Assembly: GCA_037974335.1 (NCBI GenBank)
Contig: CM075744.1
Coordinates: 3,047,154 to 3,111,153 of the forward strand
DNA length: 64,000 bases
Direction: 5' to 3'
Source: Prionace glauca
Taxonomy: Eukaryota; Chordata; Chondrichthyes; Carcharhiniformes; Carcharhinidae
Part shown: piece by piece, positions 10,735 through 20,610 of the stretch
How positions within the stretch are numbered: the first letter of the stretch is position 1
Layout: the number at the start of each line of letters is the position of its first letter
Program-made: the position numbers and the translations under genes
The notes under the pieces: model-generated
What the model was told of the DNA's origin: nothing
Databases searched by the model: none
Seen by the model: only the letters and a program-made list of their open reading frames with translations

Positions 10735-12490
10735 TTACTGATGTACCATAGAAAGCATCCTATCCGGATACATCAGAGCTTGTTTGGCAACTGCCTCTGT
10801 CCAAGACCGGAAGAGATTACAGAGAGTTGTGAACATATCCCAGCTCATCACACAAACCAGCCTTCCATCTGCCCACTGCCTCGGAAAAGCAGCCAGCAGA
10901 ATCAGAGACTCCACGCATCCTGGCCATACTCTCTTCCACCTTCTTCCTTCAGGAAAAAGATACAAAAGGTTGAATATGTACCAATGTAGTGCTTTGAAAA
11001 GTTAGTCATGGCACAAATCAATTTCAGCCTCCCGGACTATCTGAATCCACTATGGTTCACCTACCACCACAACAGGTCCACAGCAGGCACCATCTTCCCG
11101 GCCTTACACTCAACCCTGGAACACTTAGATAACAAAGACACCCATGCCAGACTCCTCTTTATTGATCACAGCTCAGCTTTCAACACCGTTATTCAATAAA
11201 ACTCATCTCCAAACTCCATGGCCTGGGGTTCAGCTCCTCCCTCTGCAATTGGATTCGGAACTTCCGAACCCACAAACCACAATCAGTAAGGATAAGCAAC
11301 AACACTGCCTCCACAATCATCCTCAACATCAGTGCCCCAAAGGCTGTGTCCTCAGCCCCTTATGATACACTTTATTCGCGCATGATTGTGTGGTCAAATT
11401 CCCCTCCAATTTAATTTTCAAGTTTGTTAATGCCACCACCGTAGTGGGTCGGATCTCAAACAATGATGAGACAGAGTACAGGAAATAGAGAATCTGGTGA
11501 ACTGGTGCAACGACAATAACCTCTCCCTCAATGCCAACAAAATGAAGGGGATTGTCATCAACTTCAGGAAGCATAGTGGAGGGCTTGCTCCTCTCTACAT
11601 CAGTGGGATGAAGTGGGAAAGATTGAGAGCCTCAAGTTTTTAGGTGTCCAGATCAGCAACAACCTATCCTGATCCCTCCACATCAACGCTACAGTTCAGA
11701 AAGCCCACTAATGCCTCAGCTTTCTCAGAAGACTAAGGCTAATTTGACATGTCTGCTACAACTCCCACCAATGTTTATACATGCACCATAGAAAGTATTC
11801 TTTATGGTTGTATCACAGCTGAGTATAACTTCTGCTCTGTCCAAGACTGTAAGAAACTACAAAGGGTTGTGAATGTAGCCCAATCCATCACAAAGCTTCC
11901 CATCCATTGACTCTGTCTACAATTCCTGCTGCTTCAGAAAAACAGCCAGCAGAATCAAGGACCTTATGCACCCCGGACATACTCTTCCACCTTCTTCTGT
12001 CAGGAAAAAGATGCAAAAGTCTGAGGACACATACCAATTGACTCAAGAACAACTTCTTCCCTGATGCTGTCAGACAATTCAATGGACCTACCTCACATTA
12101 AGTTGATATTTCTCTACACCCTGGCTATGACTGTAACACTACATTCTGCACTCTCTCCTTTACTTCTCTATGAACGGTATGCTTTGTCTCAATAGAGCGA
12201 TGAAACAATATATATCAAATCAATGGATTCAAGAACTGCATTTTTCTCGCTGACTCCAGACTTTTGAACGGATATCTCTGATACCAAACTGATATTCTCT
12301 GCGCCTTCTCTGTAGCTGTAACGTTACATTCTGCACTCTGTTCTACTCCCCTGATGTATCTTTGTACGGTATAATTTGTACGGAAAGCATCCAAAACAAT
12401 ACTTTTCACTGTATCTTGGCACATGTGACAATTATGACAATACCGGCACTGTAAGAAATATCTTTTAATCAAGTTGCTTTGCAGTTTTTT
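10735..12490 (+). repeat. L2-like LINE fragments (two overlapping copies)
   Basis: 10740-10990 is the RT C-terminal end ('YHRKHPIRIHQ' / 'LQRVVNISQLIT' / 'HPGHTLFHLLPSGKRYK'). 11030-12110 is a longer copy running from '[22 protein letters not shown]' and '[16 protein letters not shown]' through 'PQGCVLSPL', an FKFVNATT palm remnant (11416-11440), and again the 'LQRVVNVAQSIT' and 'PSGKR' end. 12110-12490 is the 3' UTR ('cttttcactgtatcttggcacatgtgacaat'). Many frame breaks. Duplicated at 19606-21630. Confidence 0.75.
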
Positions 12491-12844
12491 TCTAGCAGCT
12501 CTGAGCATTTTATTTTGGCACCATAATATCTTCAGCCGGTGTCCTCTGTTACTGAAGCAATATAATGGACATCATGTTTATTTTTAATCTAGCCTAATGC
12601 AGCATCCTGAGGTTTTATGATCCTGTTGGAATTGCTGAGTGGAGTATGATTGACAGGTTAGGTGATGCCTGGGTACAGGGTTTTTCCACAGGAAAGTCCA
12701 AGGTTCTTTCTCATATGCTGTTTGGACTAGAGACAGAAAGCACTGTCTCTTGTTTTCCCCTTTCTCTGGAGTTGGAAATTCTGCTGTCAGTGAGTTGCTG
12801 TTAGGAGCAGACAATATTTCTGTCGTTCTCACCAAGTCTATGCA

Positions 12845-13200
12845 GGTTTCCACCGGGTGCTCCGGTTTCCTCTCACACTCCAAAGGGTTAGGTGGATTGG
12901 CCATTCTAAATTTCCCCTTAGTATCTTAGTAGCAGGGTAAATATGAGGAGTTATGAGAACAGGGAGTGGGTGGGATTGTAGTTGGTGCAGACTCGATGGG
13001 CCAAATGGCCTCCTTCTGCTCTGTAGTCCAATGACGTGCGGGTTATGTTGATTCGCCATTCTAAATTTCCCCTTAGTATCCAGGGATGCGTAGGTTAGAG
13101 GGATTAGTGGGTAAAATATGGAGGTATATGGGGATAGGGTGGGATTGTGTTCGGTGCAGACTTCATGGGCCAAAGGGACTCTTTCTGCACTGTAGAATTG
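12845..13200 (+). repeat. Two V-type SINE 3' halves in tandem
   Basis: 12845-13025 and 13035-13200 each contain a 'ccattctaaatttccccttag' core and a 'gtgcagactc(g)atgggcc' block followed by 'ttctgctctgtag' or 'ttctgcactgtag'. 12850-12895 keeps the 'tgctccggtttcctctcacactccaaa' V-domain word. Duplicated at 21985-22340. Confidence 0.65.
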
Positions 13201-13230
13201 TATTAATTAAAAAAATGTAGGGATGATATG

Positions 13231-13250
13231 ATTCTCTCTCTCTCTCTCTT
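13231..13250 (+). repeat. (CT)n microsatellite
   Basis: A short dinucleotide run, CTCTCTCTCTCTCT. It is slightly shorter in the duplicate copy (22376-22388). Confidence 0.8.
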
Positions 13251-13659
13251 CAGAGCCTTTTGGGAAAGTTCTAGGACTGGGAAGCCTCGAAATTTATTCC
13301 AACAGTGAAAGGGCCAGTTCATAGATGTTAAAAAACTGCAAAAAGCAGCATCACGTGAGCATACTTGCTTTTTATGCTAAGTCTAGAAAGGGGTGTATGA
13401 CTAGGAACATCATATCTGTTAAGGTTTAAGCTGTGTTGTATATAATTCCTGTTATTGGTAAAAATTATGCTAATTCTTTTTAGTTTTTTTTGTTTACTTT
13501 ATTCCAATCCAATCAAGTCAAATTAAAGCCAATTCAGAGTCCCAACAAGTTGAGACATTCCCGATCCGAGCCGACAACACAGGGCTCTCACCTCCTGTCT
13601 TGGGCTTGACCTACATGATCCAAGCTGATTGCAGTAGGTGTAGCACCTACTCCAAGGCT

Positions 13660-13800
13660 TGATCTCATTTGTGTCTTAGCCAAAAGGCCAAGATGCTGCT
13701 TTAAAAAATTGCTTCAAATGAAGCTTAAATGTAACCTAATGACTTCAACCAAGCGCAGCATGTCAATATTGCACTTGATCTTAGCCAAAAGGCCGCACCA
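13660..13800 (-). repeat. U2-snRNA-like retroposon fragment(s)
   Basis: On the minus strand 13771-13797 reads 'tgcggccttttggctaaga' then 'tcaagtgcaatatt', matching the first 30 or so bases of vertebrate U2 snRNA (CGGCCTTTTGGCTAAGATC then AAGTGTAGTAT). A second weaker 'ttggccttttggctaaga' lies at 13673-13695. The remaining U2 body (branch-site recognition region onward) is absent, so these are retroposed or SINE-head fragments and not an snRNA gene. Duplicated near 22800-22940. Confidence 0.55.
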
Positions 13801-14231
13801 TAGAAATGATCCCTAAGAGTATCGTCTAGGTTACAGGCCTGAGAGTGGAATCTTTTTATTATGTTTTAACTGTTCATAAATAAACTTCCATTTGATAAAA
13901 GCTAAAAGCTGGGTCACTTGAATCACACCTGGACTGAAACACCTTATGCTCACCTGTACCAAATTCAACTTAAAAAAACTTAAGACTAACTTCATAAAAC
14001 ACCTTGGGTGTTTTATGAAGTTAGCCTGGGCCTGGGTCTCAGGGCAATAATGAAATGAAACATTGCTGAGTGCCCAGCAGGGTAACTTGTGGCCAGATGC
14101 AGCATCATTGCTGAGTCCTGCACAGCGGCTGCTGCAACACCAGGGGGAGCACTTGCTGCACCTGCCCAGATATCACAAACAGCGCCGCCCCCGGTAACTG
14201 CCAGAATTACAGGCTCCAGCTCCAAAGCGAA

Positions 14232-14316
14232 ACAAGGACAAAGACAGGGAGCCCCCGGCCCCCTCCTCCCCCCACCAGCCCCCCCCCCCCCTCCCCCCCC
14301 CCCCCCCCCTTCCAGA
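14232..14316 (+). repeat. Poly-C / CCCC-rich tract at duplication junction
   Basis: A nearly pure C run with a few other bases (14243-14310). It ends exactly where the second duplication copy begins (14317). The equivalent tract in copy 2 (23370-23540) has a different sequence, consistent with a slippage-prone breakpoint. Confidence 0.8.
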
Positions 14317-14535
14317 ATGCATAGGCAGCTGGAATTAAGTGAATCCCTTGAAGAATATAGGAGGTGTAGGAGTTCAGAAAGGAATCAGGAGGGAAAAAGG
14401 AGACATGAGATTGTTTTGGCCAATAAGTCAAAGGAGAATCCAAAGAGCTTCTGCAAACACATAAAGGGCAAAAGAGTAACAAGGGAGAGAATAGGGTCTT
14501 TTAACGATCAACAAGATCATCTGTTTGCGGATCCA

Positions 14536-14693
14536 ATGATAGAGAGACAGGTTTCTCAACTGGAGCAAGAATTATTTAAACAGAAGATGGCATTTACTGA
14601 TGAGCTCTCAAAAGCAGAAGACAAGCTTTTGAAGGCTTCTTGTGGCCAGGATAGCAAGCATCAGCAGGTGGTTGAACTTGCCAGCACTTTGAA
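14536..14693 (+). pseudogene. Captured host exon fragment encoding coiled coil
   Basis: The first 158 bp of the chimeric insertion read as one open frame of about 53 residues (starting MIERQVSQLEQELFKQK, ending VVELASTLK). It is rich in Glu, Lys and Leu with heptad-like hydrophobic spacing, so probably part of a coiled coil. It ends in a perfect splice donor, GTAAGT at 14694-14699. It does not resemble any LINE protein around it. The upstream acceptor is missing, so it is a 5'-truncated exon with attached intron. The parent gene is not recognised. It is not expected to be functional here. Confidence 0.6.
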
Positions 14694-15351
14694 GTAAGTT
14701 TTTGTGGTAGAGGGGAGTGACATCTGTCAATAACAAATGTTGTTTGGCCCTTTTTTATTTCTTCCCCCAGAGTGGAAAGGATAAAATTGAATTTTTTAAA
14801 TAAATACTTGCATTCTATTTTTATACATCATTTTCAAAACTGTCAGTTAAAACCCAGTTTCTGATTATTTTTAGCGCCATTTTGGAAAAATTAGAATGGA
14901 TAGTGTGTTAACAAATGTGTCCTTTCACCACAGAGCTGTGGCTTTGTTTGCATCCAGTTTAGGCTGAAAACTTCATCCATCAAAAATAATCTTTACAGGA
15001 AATAAATTTTGGGGCAGCTGCAGTCCTATTCGTGCAGACATCAGCACTAAGACATTTGGGGCCAGATTTGGCACCCATTCAGTGAAGAGTAGCAAATCTA
15101 CCCAAAGTTAGGATCTCCAGACCTTGGAATTGCTGATGTGGGAAATGAGAAAATCATGGGTTATTTTTTGAAGTTGCAAGGTTTTATTCTACAATTGATG
15201 TGAAAATTTTTTTGAAAGAATGCAATAAACTGTTGTATGTTTACCAGTCTAATGGAAGTGTTTATAAACGTGCACATCCATATATAACTGAATGGGGTTG
15301 TCGCTCCAGCAATCCACCATCTTGGATGTTAGCTGAGGAAGATTCAAACTG
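14694..15351 (+). other. Intron-like non-repeat sequence carried with the captured exon
   Basis: AT-rich single-copy-looking sequence lies between the donor at 14694 and the CR1 junction near 15352. I see no LINE, SINE or coding signal in it. It is part of the unit absent from the empty site at 7556-7561. Confidence 0.5.
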
Positions 15352-16420
15352 GAAGGCTTATGGAATGCTAGCCTTTATAGGAAGGGGTATAGAGTTTAAC
15401 AGCTGCCGTCTAATGCTTCAGTTGTATAGAACGTTGGTTAGACCGCATTTGGAGTACTGCGTCCAGTTCTGGTCACCTTACTACCGGAAGGACGTGGAGG
15501 ATCTGGAAAGGGTGCAGAGGAGGTTTACCAGGATGTTGCCTGGCATGGGGGGACTGGGTTACGAGGAAAGGTTGGAGAAACTGGGACTGTTCTCCTTGGA
15601 AAGACGGAGATTGAGGGGGGACATGATAGAGGTATATAAGATACTGAAGGGAATAGACAGAGTCAATAGTGAGAGACTGCTCCCTAGATTGGTTACAAAT
15701 ACAAGAGGACATGATTTAAGGGTGAGGGGGGAGAGGTATAATTTGGATATGAGAGGAAGGTTCTTTACGCAGAGAGTTGTAAGGGTATGGAACGTGCTAC
15801 CGAGTAGGGTGGTGGTGGGAACGTTGGACTCATTTAAGGTTCAGTTAGATAGGCACATGAGTGAAATGAGGATGGAGGGTTATGGTAGGGGTTATTAAAT
15901 AAGGGTTAGAACCTCGGGAGACACCGGAAAGGCAGGCTTGTGATTAACGTTTTTGTCTTTTATTCCGCAGGTGGAGGTCCACCTCGTTGTCAAACGAGGG
16001 GCATGCACACGGTGGGTCGTGCGTGGGCTACTCTTGGAGGTTCCAGGAGTGGCCTAGTACTTCGTGTCGGTGTATGTGCTTGATCCTGGACCGGTAGATG
16101 GGCGCCGCAACAGCTCGGTGACTAGCACTGCTAGCTGTGCAGATACATGGATTTGGGCCTGTGTCTGTGGGAGTTTGTGCATTCTCCCTGTGGATGCGTG
16201 GGTTTCCTCCGGGCGCTCCGGTTTCCTCCCATACCCCAAAGATGTGCTCTTAGGCTGATTGGTTTTACCAAATTGACACTATTCTCCCCTGAATCTGGTT
16301 AAGTCAGGGGTTCTATTTGTAGACACGTAGGGTAGAATAGGTGTAGGGTGATACGGCGGCGCGGGCTTGTTGGGCCGAAGGGCCTGTTTCCCGTGCTGGG
16401 TTGTTCTTTGTTCTTTGTTT
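15352..16420 (+). repeat. CR1-clade LINE 3' end (TTCTTTG-tail subfamily)
   Basis: An open frame 15352-15898 encodes the C-terminal region: '[15 protein letters not shown]', '[19 protein letters not shown]', '[19 protein letters not shown]'. It is followed by a 3' UTR that includes a V-domain-like block (16160-16245) and a TTCTTTG tail (16403-16418). It forms the 3' part of an insertion flanked by ATCCA (14531-14535 and 16421-16425). The same subfamily as 43683-46230. Confidence 0.85.
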
Positions 16421-19400
16421 ATCCACAAGAGATGGGTGAGATCCTAAATGAATATTTCTCGTCAGTATTTACTGTTGAGAAAAGCATGGATGTTAGGGAA
16501 CTTAGGGAAAATAAATAGTGATGTCTTGAGGAGTGTACATATTACAGAGAAGGAGATGCTGGAAGTCTTAAAACACATCAAGGTAGATAAATCACCAGGA
16601 TCTGATGAGGTGTATCCCAGGACATTGTGGGAGGCTGGGGAGGAAATTGCGGAATGCTTGGTTTCATCAGTCAGAACATTGGATACAGGAGTTGGGACAT
16701 CTTGTTGAAGTTATACAAGACATTGGTAAGGCAACACTTGGAATACTGCGTACAGTTCTGGCCATCCTATTATAGAAAGGATATTATTAAACTAGAAAGA
16801 GTGCAGAAAAGATTTACTAGAATGCTACTGGGACTTGATGGTTTGAGTTATAAGGAGAGGCTGGATAGACTGGGACTTCTTTCTCTGGAGCATAGAAGGC
16901 TGAGGGGTGATATTATAGAGATCTATAAAATAATGAGGCACAGATCAGCTAGTCAATACTTCTCCTGTAACGTGCTGTGATGTAGGGGACTCTAAAACTA
17001 GAGAACATAGGTTTAAAGTGAGAGGGGAGAGATGCAGAATTGTCGAGAGGGACAATTTTTTCACATAGAGGGTGGTGAGTATCTGGAACAAGCTGTCAGA
17101 GATAGTAGTAGAGGCTAGTACAATTTTGTCTTTTAAAAAGCTTTTAGCTAGTTATATCGGTAAGATGGGTATCGAGCGATATGGGCCAAATGCAGGCAAT
17201 TGGGATTAGTTTAGGGTTTTAAAAAAGGACAGCATGGACAAGTTGGGCCAAAGGGCCTGTTTCCATGCTGTAAACCTCTATGACAATATTCTAGGTGTGG
17301 TCTCACCAAGGCCCCTGTATAATTGCAACAACACATCCCTGCTCCTGTACTCAAAACCTTGCACAATGGAGGCCAACATGCCATTTGCCTTCTCTAATCA
17401 CTAGCTGCATCGACATGCTTACCTTCAGTGACTGGTGCACAAGGACACCCAGGTCCTGCTGCACACTCCCCTTTCCCAACTTACAGCCGTTCAGGTAGTT
17501 TTGTGGAAATGGCTCACCATTGGCCAGCAGCAGGATCTCCTGATCCTGCCATTGTCAATGGGGTTTCCCGTTGAATGCACCCCTTGCCATCAGCAGACCC
17601 ACGGCAGGGGTGCACCACTGGCAAGACCAGAAGATCCTGATGCGTGAACAGCCAGAAAATTGCATTCTATGACTTTGACTCTATGTGTTTATGATGACAT
17701 CGCTCAATGTGTTCAATGCCTTCCTAAAGAAACTTTGTCCGTTTTGGTCGACGAGAAGCCAAGGTCTCCCATGAGTCTGTTGTGACGTTTAACCTCTTCA
17801 TGATGCTATGAAATCCCAGAAGGCCAGTTTGGCTCCAGTCAAACAAAGTCTGGATTTTAAAATTCTCATCCTGGTTTTCAAATTTCTCCATGGCCTCACC
17901 CAATCCTATCTCTGTAATCTCCTCCAGCCCCACAGCCTCGAATTCTATCTCTTGAGCATCTCCAGTTCCAAACCCTACACCATTGGTGGCTGTGTCTTCA
18001 GCTGCCCAGGCCCAAAGCTCTAGAACTCATTGGTCGAGGACCAGTGATACAGCTCACGGTGTATTTCAAATATACCGCTTCGGATATAAATATGTAATTA
18101 TCCTGCTGAGGATTGGAGAACTAAACATCTTTACAGCAACAACTGGTGTGAATTTATGAAATGATTTCAAATTAATAAAACATCACAGCATGTTACAGGA
18201 GAATTATCAAACAAGAAATTACACCAAGCCTTTGAAGGGGTGTTAAACCTGGATCAGATAACTAGGCTTACCATCTTACATGGCATCTTCCCATACCATT
18301 TTACATGGCATTCTCACATCAACCTCTAGCAACATTCCCCTTCCTTCTCATTTCACCTTGTATCCATCCTGGAATAACTTTGCCCAAATGGGCACTGTCA
18401 AATTGGGCCTTGCATTCACATTTCTGCACTTACAGAACTTCTCAAAAAACTTCTATCTACACCTCTGTTACCCTTGACCTCATTATTCTCCCTTTAACCT
18501 GGCCATTCCCCCAGTATGACTCTCATCCTTGCTGCCACCGGTACATGGGTCTCTTACTCACCTTGGTGGCTTCACCTTCAGCTGCTGAGATTCTAAACTC
18601 TGCAATTCTCTCCTGAAACCTCTCTGTCTCTCTTTCCTCCTCAAGGACAATCCCTATAATCGTCCTCTTTGAGACGTTTTTTGGTCATACACCCTAATAT
18701 CTTATGTGGCTAGTTGTCAGATTTCTTCCGTGTGGTGCCTTGGGGCATTTTAACATGTTAATGACATATACACATACTAGTTGACGTTGATGGAAGCGTG
18801 TTAAAATGTAAAAGCAGAAATATTTACACAAGTGGTAAAGTTACTTTGATTTTAAGGTTGTGCAGAGATTGCAGCCCTGAACCACACCATAGAAAGACCA
18901 GTCAGTCTGTTCCCAGGATCTCTCTGTGCTGCTGGGACTCATCAGTTGAGGGAATGATGCAGCAATCACACTGAACACCAGGCACAGTGTTTCCTTTGCC
19001 ATTTTGCACAGTTCTGGTGTGGGAGGGCGTGGAAAATTAGGAAGGCGGTATATAAATGCAGCTCCATGTGCAGTCAGCTGTCATTTCAGTGAGCTACAAT
19101 TAGTTACTGCTGCAAACAAGATGGATCTGATCCTAAGATAAAAGCAAAATACTGCAGAAGCTGGAATCTGAAACAAAAACAGAGAATGCTGGAAAATCTC
19201 AGCAGGTCTGACAGTCTCTGTGGAGAGAGAAAAGAGTCAACGTTTCAAATCCGGATGACCATTCATCACTCTGATGAAGGGTCATCTAGACTCAAAACAC
19301 TGGCTTATTGTCTCCCCACAGATGCTGTCAGACCTGCTGAGATTTTCCAGCATTCTCTGTTTTTGGATCTGATCTGTTTCCCATGCGAATGCCCTTGCCT

Positions 19401-20350
19401 GGGATGTTCTCAGGGAAAAGCTGCAAACAGGGAACAGTAAGCAAAGGCAGTGAACAATGCATGATGAAACTTGTACACAATCTGCACATTGTCCACACTG
19501 AGTGACCAGCTGTCCAGCAGGGTGACCTGTGGCCAGAAGCAGCATTACTATCTGCCTCAGAAAGCTAAGGAAATTCAGCACGTGCCCTGTAACTCTTACC
19601 AATTTTTACTGATGTACCATAGAAAGCATCCTATCCGGATACATCAGAGCTAGTTTGGCAACTGCCTCTGTCCAAGACCGGAAGAGATTACAGAGAGTTG
19701 TGAACATATCCCAGCTCATCACACAAACCAGCCTTCCATCTGCCCACTGCCTCGGAAAAGCAGCCAGCAGAATCAGAGACTCCACGCATCCTGGCCATAC
19801 TCTCTTCCACCTTCTTCCTTCAGGAAAAAGATACAAAAGGTTGAATATGTACCAATGTAGTGCTTTGAAAAGTTAGTCATGGCACAAATCAATTTCAGCC
19901 TCCCGGACTATCTGAATCCACTATGGTTCACCTACCACCACAACAGGTCCACAGCAGGCACCATCTTCCCGGCCTTACACTCAACCCTGGAACACTTAGA
20001 TAACAAAGACACCCATGCCAGACTCCTCTTTATTGATCACAGCTCAGCTTTCAACACCGTTATTCAATAAAACTCATCTCCAAACTCCATGGCCTGGGGT
20101 TCAGCTCCTCCCTCTGCAATTGGATTCGGAACTTCCGAACCCACAAACCACAATCAGTAAGGATAAGCAACAACACTGCCTCCACAATCATCCTCAACAT
20201 CAGTGCCCCAAAGGCTGTGTCCTCAGCCCCTTATGATACACTTTATTCGCGCATGATTGTGTGGTCAAATTCCCCTCCAATTTAATTTTCAAGTTTGTTA
20301 ATGCCACCACCGTAGTGGGTCGGATCTCAAACAATGATGAGACAGAGTAC

Positions 20351-20610
20351 ATAGAACATTACAGCACAAACAGGCCCTTCAGCCCTCGAGTTGCGCCGAT
20401 CACATCAACCCCACCAATCTATAGACCTATCTATAACCCCCAATCCCATTAAACCCCATATACTCATCCAGAAGTCTTTTAAAAGACCCCAGCGAGTTCG
20501 CCTCCACCACCGATGACGGCAGCCGATTCCATTCACTCACCACCCTCTGAGTGAAAAACTTACCCCTAACATCACCTCTGTACTTCCCTCCCCGCACCTT
20601 AAATCTGTGT
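20351..20610 (-). repeat. CR1 3' end inserted in duplicate copy 2, 9-bp target duplication
   Basis: A 260-bp insertion, minus strand, is flanked by ACAGAGTAC (20342-20350 and 20611-20619). It carries the last roughly 55 codons of CR1 ORF2 ('RFKVRGGKYRGDVRGKFF', 'EWNRLPSSVVEANSLG') and a TTCTATG end. The empty site is at 11471-11480 in unit 1. It is almost identical to 6487-6750. Confidence 0.92.

Larger units (their letters stand above)
7341..14316. repeat. Tandem segmental duplication, unit 1
   Basis: Bases 7341-14316 recur almost identically starting at 14317. 7341-7560 equals 14317-14535, then 7556-14230 equals 16421-23365 with a shift of about 8.87 kb, rising to about 9.14 kb after a 260-bp insertion. 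Differences are scattered single bases. The unit contains the 3' part of the old CR1, L2-like fragments, a foldback element, SINE tails and a C-rich end. The junction lies in a poly-C tract. Confidence 0.93.

Noticed and set aside
13771-13800. U2 snRNA gene
   Set aside because: Only about 30 bases of the 5' end match; the rest of U2 and snRNA promoter elements are missing.
14089-14697. 202-codon open frame with a proline run
   Set aside because: It runs by chance through unrelated sequence, a poly-C tract, a CR1 fragment and the captured exon.
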